Shown: positions 7,596 through 15,535, numbered from the stretch's first letter. The stretch: 22,391 nt of DNA from Acidobacteriaceae bacterium UBA1795 (GCA_002314435.1 DCFV01000113.1:47490-69880), one strand, 5' to 3'. A program made the numbers and translations. The notes: a model not told the origin generated them from the sequence alone.

Positions 7596-8459
7596 TTATT
7601 GAATTCCCGCGATGGCCTTGTTCTGGAGTACCCGGACCACGACACGACGGTTCTGGGCGTCGCTATCTGCGGTCTTGTCTTTGGTGACCTGGCGACTCTC
7701 GCCCATCGCTCCCGGGGCCAGCATGTTCGTCAGCGGGATATGACCATCCTGCAAAAGGACGTTCGTGACGTTGTTCGCGCGGTCCTCACTCAGCTTCTGG
7801 TTCAATGAAGCGCTGCCCGACGCGGACGCATAGCCCTTTACCTGGATCATGTAGCCTTTGACGTTCTTGGCCTTTTCCGCCAGCGCTACCAGTTGAGGGT
7901 TGTACTTGGAATCGACTTTCGTCTTGCCGTTGGCGAAGTACACGGTGACTTCGTCATAAATGTAGTAATCGTTCAGCTGGCCGAAGCGCGCGGTATTCGC
8001 GGCGATCAGTTCACGCTGCTCCTTCAGCATTGCGTTCTGTCTTTCTATCTCTTCCTTATTCTGCTGCGCCTGCTGACTGGTTTCGGCCAGACCCGCCTGA
8101 ATGGCCTGCGCCTGCTCCAGGTCGTCGCCCTTGAACCTGATCTTGGTCGCAACCAACTGGTTCTGGGCGTTCATATTCCCTTCGACCTGAATCGGGAGCC
8201 CCGGAACGAGGGCGGCCATGGACATTTCCTTCTTGCGGGCCTTGAGCGCGCCCACTACCTGGGCGACATCGGTGTCGTTCGTCAGCAGCACGATGACCTT
8301 TGGTGAATCCGCCGTCTGCAGGATGATTTCCGATCCGCTTCGTCCTTTGATGATGCCTTCCAGCTTGGTCTGGGCGGAGACCATCGTGTTCGAAAGCGTC
8401 ACAAACAGAAGCGCCAGAAAGGTGATCGATACGATTCTCAGTGATTTACCGTGGGCCAT
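7596..8459 (-). CDS. OmpA-family protein with DUF5666-like N-terminal domain
   Basis: A 287-residue exported protein with a strong AGGAAGGAAAT ribosome site just before ATG 8459. The signal peptide ends near VSAQ (30). Residues 32-110 resemble the small beta domain DUF5666 (EGIIKGRSGSEIILQT ... VEGNMNAQNQLVATKIRF). Residues 115-160 form a Gln/Glu-rich probable coiled coil. Residues 168-280 are an OmpA-like domain: VYFANGKTKVDSKYNPQL, VKGYASASGSASLNQKLSED, RANNV and NRRVVVRV. In peptidoglycan-binding OmpA domains a conserved Asp (in GHTD) and Arg (in LS..RA) hold diaminopimelate. Here the Asp position is Ser212 while Arg227 is kept, so binding may be weakened. It probably links outer membrane and cell wall and heads the three-gene minus-strand envelope set. 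Confidence 0.88.
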   Translation of the reverse strand: MAHGKSLRIVSITFLALLFVTLSNTMVSAQTKLEGIIKGRSGSEIILQTADSPKVIVLLTNDTDVAQVVGALKARKKEMSMAALVPGLPIQVEGNMNAQNQLVATKIRFKGDDLEQAQAIQAGLAETSQQAQQNKEEIERQNAMLKEQRELIAANTARFGQLNDYYIYDEVTVYFANGKTKVDSKYNPQLVALAEKAKNVKGYMIQVKGYASASGSASLNQKLSEDRANNVTNVLLQDGHIPLTNMLAPGAMGESRQVTKDKTADSDAQNRRVVVRVLQNKAIAGIQ

Positions 8460-8974
8460 GATTTCCTTCCTTCATGCCATTTCAGGTTGTCAGTATTGCC
8501 AAGGTGGAGAGCTGACATAGCGGCAGCTCGCTTCCACCAGCTTGCAAAGGCCAGATGTAATGGCGCTTAGCGAATTCCTTTTGGGAGTGATCACACCCAG
8601 CGCGTTCCTGACGTTCGATTGAGCGGGACCTCGACACAGAAGCTATTCCTTTGAGACAGTTGGAGTTGGCGACTCAAACCCTTGAGTTGTGGCACTTGGA
8701 CACGACAAGCTCCCTACGCGGAACGATCGCCGACGTTTTGGGGAATGTTAGCAACAGGGAACAATGCCCGCATCTGATGGTTTTGCTAGTTCAAGCTGTG
8801 AAACATGCAATCTGGTCCGCGATGGAAGGCTAAGGTCAATCACTTGCTTTTGGAGACCTGATCCCATCGCCTACTGCCGTTCAGGTTGCGGCATAAAGCG
8901 TGTTCACTGGCATAAATTGCAGTTCTTCTCCCCCCGTCACTTCCATTAGATTCCGAACGAGCGAGGATTCGTTC
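8460..8974. other. Divergent intergenic region between OmpA-family and DUF2490 genes
   Basis: About 515 bases that must hold the promoters of both divergent genes. The open frames inside (for example from 8651, 60 codons, TTG start) lack ribosome sites and recognisable protein character, so none is called. No clear -35/-10 pair, repeat or RNA structure was seen. Confidence 0.45.
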
Positions 8975-9694
8975 GTGAGAGAACCCTGTCGAGCCTGGAC
9001 GACGCGCTGCTGGCAACTTGTGTGCCTGGGGCTCCTTCTCACAATCGCGGGTTCGGCAGCGGAGGCCCAGAATAGTTCGGCCCAGGGATGGCCCGAGATC
9101 GACGCCTTCCTGAAGCTGAATTCGAACGTAAGAATTTCGTTCTTTGCCGCTCAGACGAGAGAGGGTCGTTCAGGATCGGATGCCGAGGTCGGACCAAATC
9201 TGGACTATTATGTAAAGCCTCTGCGCAAGGCAAAACGGTTCATCTTGTTTGATCTGGATGAGTCGAAGAGCAGGCTTCTCATGCTCAGGGCGGGATACCG
9301 GTACATGCCATCAACGTCTTCCCCGACAGAGCAGCGCGGAATCATGGAGGCGACAGGACGCTACCCACTCGGCTGGGACGTACTTGTGTCGGACAGAAAC
9401 AGGGTCGATCTCAGGTTTATCGAAGGTGATTCGTCCTGGAGATATCGAAATCGCCTAACAGCAGAGCGGGAGTTTGCGATCAAGTCCTACCACTTCGCCC
9501 CGTATCTTCGCGCAGAAGGCTATTACGACAGCAGATACAGTAAATTCAGCAGGACTGCTGAGACTGTTGGTTGCCCGTTTCCCATCCGAAAGCACTCAGA
9601 GATAGAACCATATTACGAGCACCAGAACGACACTTCCAAAGCGCCCAACCGACAGATTAGCGCGATTGGGATCGTGTTCAATCTGTTCTTTTGA
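8975..9694 (+). CDS. DUF2490 family outer-membrane protein
   Basis: A 239-residue protein. The frame is open from 8900, but GTG 8975 with AGGA at 8964-8967 gives a clean signal peptide (CWQLVCLGLLLTIAGSAAEA), so this start was chosen. The mature part matches DUF2490: WPEIDAFLKLNSNVRISFFA, then GPNLDYYVKPL, SRLLMLRAGYRYMPS, VLVSDRNRVDLRFIEGDSSW, RYRNRLTAERE and FAPYLRAEGYYDSRY. It ends with IGIVFNLFF, the alternating strand with terminal Phe typical of outer-membrane barrels inserted by the BAM machinery. Role unknown. It stands alone, divergent from the OmpA-family gene and convergent with the esterase gene. Confidence 0.8.
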   Translation: MREPCRAWTTRCWQLVCLGLLLTIAGSAAEAQNSSAQGWPEIDAFLKLNSNVRISFFAAQTREGRSGSDAEVGPNLDYYVKPLRKAKRFILFDLDESKSRLLMLRAGYRYMPSTSSPTEQRGIMEATGRYPLGWDVLVSDRNRVDLRFIEGDSSWRYRNRLTAEREFAIKSYHFAPYLRAEGYYDSRYSKFSRTAETVGCPFPIRKHSEIEPYYEHQNDTSKAPNRQISAIGIVFNLFF

Positions 9695-10044
9695 GCAAAG
9701 CATAGACAGCAATTGCACCACGCAGGAGTTTTAGCAGTCTGCCCGGACGGCGTTACGGATGCAGGATGCGCTGGGGTCAGCTGCCGCACATCCGGGTTTG
9801 CCCCATGAGTATGGAAACAGCAACCAGAGCGGTGAATTTTGAGATTCCGATCATCGGATTAACCATGCGGAATGAACTCCAGGAGAGCGCAGACTGACGG
9901 CGGATGATCGATTGTCCTGCCGGAGCCGTTGCCAGCTTGCTGAGAGCCCAAAGAACGGCCCGGATGCTGGTTGGGCATTCGGGCCAAGTATTCAGGAGGC
10001 AAGATCAATGGCGGGCGCCAGAACTTTTTGCGGATTCCTGGCGA
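9695..10044. other. Convergent intergenic stretch, 350 bases
   Basis: No supported gene. A 30-codon frame at 9805-9897 and a 70-codon frame from 9904 have no convincing ribosome site or recognisable sequence. The only clear structure is the hairpin at 9957-9985. Confidence 0.45.
9957..9985 (-). terminator. Strong hairpin downstream of esterase gene
   Basis: GGCCCGGATGC (9957-9967) pairs with GCATTCGGGCC (9975-9985) over 11 base pairs with one G-T wobble and a seven-base loop. On the minus strand it is followed by GTTCTTTGGG, a weak T-tract, about 60 bases beyond the esterase stop. It is a plausible terminator for the esterase gene and could also limit read-through from the convergent DUF2490 gene. 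Confidence 0.5.
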
Positions 10045-11232
10045 CTAGAAGAGCCGGGTCGCGAAATCCTTGAGGTCGCGGCGCCAGGTCTGCCACTCAT
10101 GCGAAGTACCGGGTGACTCGTAAAACACGTGCTTGATCTGGGCCTCATCCAACGATGTGTGCAGCCGCTCCAGTCCGGCTTTCATCATCGGAGGTTCGTC
10201 GGTGCCCACACCCAGCCACAGCAGATGCACGCGCTTCGCAAAGGCATCTGGATCGGCGAGCGCGCCGCGGAATGAAGTTTTCGGATCGAGCTTCTCGTTG
10301 CCGAGCACCATCGGGCCAGCGGCACCGCTGAAACCGCCGATGTATGAGAACAGTTCGAGGTGATCGAAGGTGACCTGAAAGGTTTGCATGCCGCCCATCG
10401 ATAGACCGGCCATGGCACGGTGATCGCGATCCGCCAGAGTCCTGAAGTGGTTATCGACGAAGGGAATCAGTTCCTGCGTCAGATCGTCTTCAAAGGCCTG
10501 CGCCATCTCCTGCATCGCCTTCATCATTTCGGGCGAGCCGAAGGGTTTCCCGGTCAGGTCAGGATCGGGATGGCCGGAGCGCCTCGCATAACCGTAAGCC
10601 ATCACGACGATCATGGGCTTCGCACTTCCGCTTGCGAGCAGGTTGTCGAGGATGAAGTTGGCATGGCCCTGCCTGATCCAGCCGGTCTCATCCTCGCCGC
10701 CGCCGTGCTGCAGGTAGAGCACGGGATAACGCTTGCTGGTTTGCGTGTCGTAGTCCGGCGGCGTATAGATGAGGGCGTGCCGCCAACTGCCGGTGACCTT
10801 GGAGGAATACCAGATCTCACGGACGTCGCCGTGCGGGACTGGTTGGGGCAGATAGTAAGTTGACCCTTGTTCAGGGATTTCGATTCCACTCGTGTCTTTG
10901 CCGCCACCGAAGAAGGAGTGGCTTGCGGGATCGCTGAATTCTGCGCCGTCGATGATGATCGTGTAGTAGTGGAATCCAGGAACAAGGGGCGGAGTGGTGA
11001 CCGTCCAGAAGCCATCGTTCTGCTTGACCATGTCAAGCTTCGGCCCGCTCCAGAAATTGAGCTTCACAGTGGCTGCGTCGGGCGCCTTCACCCGGAATTC
11101 GGCTTTTCCACTGTCGTCGACGCGGGGATACGCCGCGCCCCATACATTGGTGAACGCGGGCTTGAACCCGCCGGTGGCCTGTGCACAGCAAAAGCTCGAG
11201 AGCAGGAATAGTGCGATGCCAATTCTCTTCAT
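10045..11232 (-). CDS. Secreted CE1-type esterase with N-terminal beta-sandwich (feruloyl/acetyl esterase-like)
   Basis: A 395-residue protein. ATG 11232 was chosen because AAGGGG lies just upstream and a signal peptide follows (IGIALFLLSSFCCAQA); the frame extends 69 codons further without protein character. Residues 25-125 form an E-set/CBM48-like beta-sandwich (FRVKAPDAATVKLNFWSGPK, DGFWTVTTPPLVPGFHYYTI). Residues 135-395 are an esterase-D/CE1 alpha/beta hydrolase: YPVLYLQHGGGEDETGW, nucleophile elbow GLSMGG with Ser278, probable Asp345 in GTDE, and catalytic His378 in GTSHEW. Proteins with this layout are annotated as feruloyl or acetyl-xylan esterases or enterochelin-esterase-like. Divergence from a LysR gene and the nearby GH51 gene favour hemicellulose side-chain removal. 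Confidence 0.85.
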   Translation of the reverse strand: MKRIGIALFLLSSFCCAQATGGFKPAFTNVWGAAYPRVDDSGKAEFRVKAPDAATVKLNFWSGPKLDMVKQNDGFWTVTTPPLVPGFHYYTIIIDGAEFSDPASHSFFGGGKDTSGIEIPEQGSTYYLPQPVPHGDVREIWYSSKVTGSWRHALIYTPPDYDTQTSKRYPVLYLQHGGGEDETGWIRQGHANFILDNLLASGSAKPMIVVMAYGYARRSGHPDPDLTGKPFGSPEMMKAMQEMAQAFEDDLTQELIPFVDNHFRTLADRDHRAMAGLSMGGMQTFQVTFDHLELFSYIGGFSGAAGPMVLGNEKLDPKTSFRGALADPDAFAKRVHLLWLGVGTDEPPMMKAGLERLHTSLDEAQIKHVFYESPGTSHEWQTWRRDLKDFATRLF

Positions 11233-11434
11233 TGGGTCCCCTTGATCCCGCACCACTTCCCCTGAAGGTTCCGGGCCACGAATCGGCTCGGAGACCTGGT
11301 GCAACCGGGATCGACTATGCCGCCGGGAAATCGTTCTCCGGCTCCGGAAATCTATGCCGCGGGCCACAGTTTTCCTGACAGCGGCATGGTACTCGACGGA
11401 GAATCTCGAATAATAGCCGCATTTTTTCACTAAG

Positions 11435-11455
11435 TACATCGATTTATCCGATGTA
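11435..11455. promoter_or_regulatory. LysR-type operator (perfect inverted repeat, ATC-N9-GAT)
   Basis: TACATCG (11435-11441) and CGATGTA (11449-11455) are perfect inverted arms around a seven-base A/T-rich spacer. The core fits the LysR-family box T-N11-A and ATC-N9-GAT exactly. It lies at the 5' end of the LysR gene, between it and the divergent esterase gene, which suggests autoregulation and control of the esterase. Confidence 0.75.
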
Positions 11456-11465
11456 TTCTCAGGCC

Positions 11466-12353
11466 ATGGATACGACGCTGGATGCCTGGGAGATCCTTCA
11501 GACCGTGGTGCAGTTGGGGGGATTTGCGCCCGCCGCCGAAAAGCTCAATCGGTCGCAATCGACGATCAGCTATGCCATTGGGCGCCTTCAAGAGCAGCTG
11601 GGTGTCCGGCTGTTTGAGATCCGCGGAAGGAAAGCACAGCTGACTGAAGTGGGGAGGGTGCTGCTGGCCGACGCGGAACCTCATTTGGCCGGGTTCCACG
11701 AACTCGAGGAGCGCGCACGTTTGATGGCCTCGGGCGGCGCCGCGGAGGTCGGGCTTTCCGTGGACAGCATCTTTCCTGACGACCGCCTGTTTGCGGCACT
11801 GGCCAGTTTTTCGCACAGTTTCCCACACGTTAAGCCGAAGCTTCGGCAGGGCACGTTTCTTTCGGCCGATTCGGAGTTTTCGCTCCACAACGCGCAACTC
11901 TGCGTGACCGGATTGATTTCGCGCGAGCTGTTCGTCAAGCCGATTCTTGTAATCGGAATAATCGCAGTTGCGCGCCGCGACCACCCTCTGCACTCGATCC
12001 GGCGCAGGCTCTCGCGCTCTGACCTGATGCAACACATGCTGGTGACCATCGAAGGCACGGCATCCGGGATCCTGAAGCAGCAGCCGCGCCCCGCCGCGCA
12101 GCGCGTACTTTCGGTTGGCGCGATCGAATCGGCGATTGCAGCGGTTCGGAGCGGCCTTTGTTTCGGTTGGCTGCCGCGGTACCGCATCCAGACCGAACTC
12201 GACAGGGGTGATTTTGTTGCACTTCCATTGGCGGCCGGTAAGACGCGGGACGTGCGGCTGAATCTTGTCTGCAGAGAATTGAGCGCGAGCAACGCGGAGG
12301 CCAATGCCCTGGCGGAGTTGCTGGGGATGAGCCGCGAGCCGGAAATGATTTGA
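11466..12353 (+). CDS. LysR-family transcriptional regulator
   Basis: A 295-residue regulator of normal LysR length. The N-terminal winged helix-turn-helix is clear: LDAWEILQTVVQLGGFAPAA, EKLNRSQSTISYAIGRLQEQ, LGVRLFE and AQLTEVGRVLL. The periplasmic-binding-like effector domain follows from about residue 88 (AAEVGLSVDSIFPDDRLFAA) to the end, including the late GAIESAIAAVRSGLCFGWLP segment typical of LysR effector domains. ATG 11451 is an alternative start, but it lies inside the 21-bp operator, and neither ATG has a good ribosome site, so the start is uncertain by five codons. The gene is divergent from the CE1 esterase and precedes the GH51 gene, both likely targets. The inducer is unknown; an arabinose- or ferulate-derived signal would fit. 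Confidence 0.9.
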   Translation: MDTTLDAWEILQTVVQLGGFAPAAEKLNRSQSTISYAIGRLQEQLGVRLFEIRGRKAQLTEVGRVLLADAEPHLAGFHELEERARLMASGGAAEVGLSVDSIFPDDRLFAALASFSHSFPHVKPKLRQGTFLSADSEFSLHNAQLCVTGLISRELFVKPILVIGIIAVARRDHPLHSIRRRLSRSDLMQHMLVTIEGTASGILKQQPRPAAQRVLSVGAIESAIAAVRSGLCFGWLPRYRIQTELDRGDFVALPLAAGKTRDVRLNLVCRELSASNAEANALAELLGMSREPEMI

Positions 12354-12393
12354 ATATGCGCACTCTGGGAGCTGGTTCTGATGCGGGCGAGAA

Positions 12394-12414
12394 TCCATCG
12401 ATGAAATCGAAATG
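12394..12414. promoter_or_regulatory. Second LysR-box-like element upstream of GH51
   Basis: Compared with the reverse complement of the operator at 11435-11455, 14 of 21 positions agree without gaps, including CATCG in the left arm and AAATCGA in the centre-right. The ATC-N9-GAT core has one change (GAA for GAT). Its centre lies about 66 bases before the predicted GH51 transcription start. Confidence 0.55.
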
Positions 12415-12431
12415 AATAAAGCGATTTATTT
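12410..12431. promoter_or_regulatory. A/T-rich near-palindrome next to the LysR-box-like element
   Basis: AAATGAAT (12410-12417) and ATTTATTT (12424-12431) are inverted with seven of eight positions matching and a six-base spacer. It sits between the LysR-box-like element and the -35 region, where LysR activation sites usually lie. Confidence 0.4.
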
Positions 12432-12434
12432 GAC

Positions 12435-12464
12435 TTGTCCGCAGCCAGAGAGGTTCTATATAGT
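12435..12464 (+). promoter_or_regulatory. Predicted sigma70-type promoter of the GH51 gene
   Basis: TTGTCC (12435-12440) and TATAGT (12459-12464) are 18 bases apart; an overlapping TATATA at 12457 gives 16. Transcription would begin near 12470, giving a leader of about 60 bases. The imperfect -35 fits an activator-dependent promoter. Confidence 0.45.
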
Positions 12465-12531
12465 CCGAGGTTCGGGGAACGTTTACGCGAATTGATTGTC
12501 TGATCCCGCGGCGTTCTCGCTGGGAGTCCCT

Positions 12532-14118
12532 ATGAAGATCGGCGGTATTCGGTTCGTCCTTCGCATCTGTCTTGTGCTGCTGGTTTCGAGCGCGCCGCTC
12601 GTGACCGCGCAGAATACTCATTTGTCCATCGATGCATCCAAGGCTGGAGCGAAGATCGATCGCAACCTCTTCGGCCAGTTTGCAGAGAATCTGGGACACG
12701 GACTTTACGAGGGCATCTGGGTTGGACCGGATTCTTCGATTCCGAATACGCGTGGGATCCGCAAAGATGTCGTGACCGCACTTCGGGAGTTGAAAGTGCC
12801 GAACGTGCGCTGGCCGGGCGGCTGCTTCGGCGATGAGTACCACTGGCGGAAAGGAGTGGGCCCCGCTGCACAGCGACCGGCTACGCTCAACTCCGCGTGG
12901 GGCGGGGTGGTGGATACGAACAGCTTTGGCACGGATGAATTCATGGACTTCATCCAGCAGATCGGCAGCCAGGCCTACGTCTCGGTCAACGTCGGATCGG
13001 GGACTCCGCAGGAGGCGGCCGAGTGGCTGGAGTATATGACCGCCGCGCAACCGACGGCGCTGGCTAAAGAGCGCACCGCCAATGGGCATCCCGAAGCATA
13101 CAAGGTTGGCTTTCTCGGTATCGGAAACGAGAGCTGGGGCTGCGGGGGCAACATGGCGCCCGACTACTACCTGAGCCAGCTCAAGATCTATAGCCACTTC
13201 GTTCGGAATGATAATCCTGCGCAGCAGAGCGCGAACCAGATGCTCAAGATCGCCGTCGGCCCGGGTGTTCCCGAGACCGAGTGGACCGAGACCGTCATGA
13301 AGGCCTGGGAGCATCACGACTGGAGCTGGAATATCGACGGCCTATCTCTGCACTGGTACACGGTGGCGAGCGGGTGGCCGCCGTCGATGCCTTCGACGGG
13401 ATTCGGTATTGAGGATTACGGCAAGACGCTGAAATCCACGCTTTTCATGGACGAGTTTCTGCGCAAGCAGGAAGCTGTGATGGACAAGTACGACCCGCAG
13501 AAGAAGGTTGCGCTGGTGGTGGACGAATGGGGCGCGTGGCTTGCGCCGCTGCCGGTCACGAATCCGAGTTTCCTGATCCAGCAGAACAGTTTGAGAGACG
13601 CGATTCTGGCGTCGCTGAACCTGAACATCTTTGCGCGGCATGCCGATCGCGTGCGCATGGCGAACATTGCCCAGATGATCAATGTGCTGCAGTCGATGAT
13701 TCTGACGGACAAGGAGAAGATGGTTCTCACACCAACGTACTACGTCTACAAGATGTATGTTCCGTTCCAGGACGCGACGTTTATTCCGATTGATTTCGAT
13801 CCAGGCTCGCTCCATCGGGATGGAATCACGCTGCCGCGCGTGGATGCTCTTGCTGCCAAGGACGCGTCGGGCAGGGTGTGGCTCGAGATCACGAATCTTG
13901 ATCCTGAAAAGCCTGCAGATATAGATGCGGACGTATCAGGGATGATGGTCAAGTCGGCGAAGGGAGAGACGTTGACCGCGGCCGCTGTCGACAGCGTGAA
14001 CACATTTGCGGCGCCCAACAGTGTTGTGCCGAAAGCCGTCTCCGCAAGCGTGAAAGGCGGCAAGCTGTCCTTGACGGTTGCGCCAAAGTCGGTGACGGTC
14101 ATCTCACTGGAGCCATGA
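12532..14118 (+). CDS. Secreted GH51 alpha-L-arabinofuranosidase
   Basis: A 528-residue exported enzyme that releases terminal alpha-L-arabinofuranose from arabinan, arabinoxylan or their oligosaccharides. ATG 12532 follows GGGAG (12522-12526) and gives a signal peptide (IRFVLRICLVLLVSSAPLVT). Family signatures are clear: KIDRNLFGQFAENLGHGLYE near 41-60, NVRWPGGCFGDEYHWR near 91-106, the acid/base Glu200 in GIGNESWGCGG, LHWYT (273-277) and the nucleophile Glu332 in VVDEWGAW. A C-terminal beta-sandwich follows (about 420-528). Length is normal. Many GH51 enzymes are intracellular, so the signal peptide marks this one for periplasmic or extracellular use. It is preceded by a LysR gene and LysR-type sites and followed by an esterase on the same strand. 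Confidence 0.94.
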   Translation: MKIGGIRFVLRICLVLLVSSAPLVTAQNTHLSIDASKAGAKIDRNLFGQFAENLGHGLYEGIWVGPDSSIPNTRGIRKDVVTALRELKVPNVRWPGGCFGDEYHWRKGVGPAAQRPATLNSAWGGVVDTNSFGTDEFMDFIQQIGSQAYVSVNVGSGTPQEAAEWLEYMTAAQPTALAKERTANGHPEAYKVGFLGIGNESWGCGGNMAPDYYLSQLKIYSHFVRNDNPAQQSANQMLKIAVGPGVPETEWTETVMKAWEHHDWSWNIDGLSLHWYTVASGWPPSMPSTGFGIEDYGKTLKSTLFMDEFLRKQEAVMDKYDPQKKVALVVDEWGAWLAPLPVTNPSFLIQQNSLRDAILASLNLNIFARHADRVRMANIAQMINVLQSMILTDKEKMVLTPTYYVYKMYVPFQDATFIPIDFDPGSLHRDGITLPRVDALAAKDASGRVWLEITNLDPEKPADIDADVSGMMVKSAKGETLTAAAVDSVNTFAAPNSVVPKAVSASVKGGKLSLTVAPKSVTVISLEP

Positions 14119-14206
14119 CAAGGACTGTGCGCTCCGATCGATATGGGAGCATGTGGCCGCCGCCCGTGGCGATGATCGAAAGACCTTTCAATGTGCTGTG
14201 GGCATC

Positions 14207-14220
14207 CGTTGAATTCAACG
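14207..14220. promoter_or_regulatory. Perfect 14-bp palindrome upstream of second esterase
   Basis: CGTTGAATTCAACG is its own reverse complement and lies 55 bases before the esterase ATG at 14275. It does not resemble the LysR box. It could be an operator for another regulator or a chance palindrome. Confidence 0.35.
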
Positions 14221-14274
14221 CAGAGCGGAAGATCTCGATTGGGGGGTAGCTGAGTGTTGCGAGCGAGGGCGTCG

Positions 14275-15351
14275 ATGAGTAAGAAGAAGCTGTTTTACGG
14301 AACGGCACTCTCGATGGCGGTTGCCATGGGAGCAGGGCTTGTGGCCCAGGTTGCCACCGTTGTTCCTGCGGTGATGCCAGGCGCAAAGCCAGTGACGTTG
14401 GAACACATCAAGATTCATGGAGCGGCTCTGGAGGGCAACCTGGAGGGCGACGCTGTTGATCGCGATGTGATCGTCTTCCTGCCGCCCGGCTATCAGAAAG
14501 ACAAGCATCGCCGGTATCCGGTCGTCTATGCGCTGCACGGCTACTCCATCGGCGCCGAGCAGTGGACGCACGAGATTCATGTGCCGCAAACGATCGAAGG
14601 CGCGTTTGCCCAGGGTGCAAAGGAGATGATCGTCGTTTTGCCCGACTCGAAGACGATGCACAACGGTTCCATGTACTCGAGTTCGGTCACGACTGGAGAC
14701 TTCGAGAATTTCATCGCCCGCGACGTTGTCGCGTATATCGATGCGCATTACCGCACAATTCCTGAGCGGACGAGCCGCGGCCTTGTTGGCCACTCGATGG
14801 GCGGCTATGGCGCAAGCCGCATCGGCATGAAGCACTCCGACGTCTTTGGCAGCCTCTACATCATGAGCCCTTGCTGCATGTCGGCCCGACCTGCCGGTCC
14901 CAGCAATCCGGACCTCGAGAAGAAGCTCGAGACAGTGAAGACGGCAGAGGATTCCGCGAAGCTTGGGTTCTTTGAGCGTGCCCAGCTTGCCACGGCTGCA
15001 GCGTGGTCGCCCGATCCAAAGAATCCGCCGCTGTATCTTGATCTGCCAACTAAGGACGGTGCAGTGCAGGCTGACATCCTGGCCAAGTGGGCGGCCAACG
15101 CTCCGCTTGCGTTTATCGATCAATACATCGGCAACCTGCGGCAGTACCGCGCTATTGCAATCGACGTTGGCGATCAGGATGGCTTGCGCGTGGATACTGC
15201 CACGCTGCATGAAGTGCTCGATAAATACGGAATTGCGAACAGCTTTGAAGTGTACTCGGGCACGCACACCAGTGCTGTAGCAGATCGCTTCCAGAACCAC
15301 GTGATGCCGTTCTTCAGCAAGAATCTCTGCTTTGAGGCAGGCTGCCGGTAG
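14275..15351 (+). CDS. Secreted CE1-type esterase (esterase D family)
   Basis: A 358-residue exported alpha/beta hydrolase. ATG 14275 has GAGGG a few bases upstream and starts a signal peptide (LFYGTALSMAVAMGAGLVAQ); a GTG at 14254 is less likely. Unlike the other esterase of this locus it has no separate N-terminal sandwich domain. Catalytic features are YPVVYALHGYSIGAEQW (81-97), nucleophile Ser174 in GHSMGG, probable Asp300 or Asp302 in DVGDQDGL and His331 in SGTHTS. CE1/esterase-D members include acetyl-xylan and feruloyl esterases and S-formylglutathione hydrolases; the signal peptide and the GH51 gene 156 bases upstream favour a polysaccharide side-chain esterase. A pair of cysteines (200-201) and two near the C-terminus may form disulfides. 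Confidence 0.85.
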   Translation: MSKKKLFYGTALSMAVAMGAGLVAQVATVVPAVMPGAKPVTLEHIKIHGAALEGNLEGDAVDRDVIVFLPPGYQKDKHRRYPVVYALHGYSIGAEQWTHEIHVPQTIEGAFAQGAKEMIVVLPDSKTMHNGSMYSSSVTTGDFENFIARDVVAYIDAHYRTIPERTSRGLVGHSMGGYGASRIGMKHSDVFGSLYIMSPCCMSARPAGPSNPDLEKKLETVKTAEDSAKLGFFERAQLATAAAWSPDPKNPPLYLDLPTKDGAVQADILAKWAANAPLAFIDQYIGNLRQYRAIAIDVGDQDGLRVDTATLHEVLDKYGIANSFEVYSGTHTSAVADRFQNHVMPFFSKNLCFEAGCR

Positions 15352-15374
15352 GCAGATTCTTCAGGGAAGATCCG

Positions 15375-15422
15375 CAAGGGGTTGAGGTGCGCCTCCATCG
15401 CCGGATGCAACTCAGCCCCTTG
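15375..15422. terminator. Large stem-loop between convergent esterase and GH3 genes
   Basis: CAAGGGGTTGAG (15375-15386) pairs with CTCAGCCCCTTG (15411-15422), 12 base pairs with one wobble, closing a 24-base loop. It lies 24 bases after the esterase stop, in the gap between the two converging genes. No T-tract follows, so any role as terminator or RNA stabiliser is inferred. Confidence 0.45.
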
Positions 15423-15535
15423 AGTGTTCGTGCAAATTCGTCGTCCCGAGATGTCAAGTAGTCACTTGCGGGGTGGCTGCAATGCGGCGACGATCTCGGG
15501 CGTTCGAATCATAGTGTTCCGATTGATCCTTTGCT

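Noticed and set aside
8651..8833. A 60-codon frame in the OmpA/DUF2490 gap
   Set aside because: It has a TTG start, no ribosome site and no recognisable sequence, inside a region that must contain two promoters.
9805..9897. A 30-codon ATG frame in the DUF2490/esterase gap
   Set aside because: It is short, without a ribosome site or family resemblance; chance is the simplest explanation.
12430..12464. TTGACT (12430-12435) as the -35 of the GH51 promoter
   Set aside because: The gap to TATAGT would be 23 bases, too long for a sigma70 promoter. TTGTCC at 12435 gives 18 and was preferred.
11935..13317. A 460-codon minus-strand frame across the LysR and GH51 genes
   Set aside because: It spans two confident plus-strand genes and their promoter region, and is Arg/Pro-rich without any domain.
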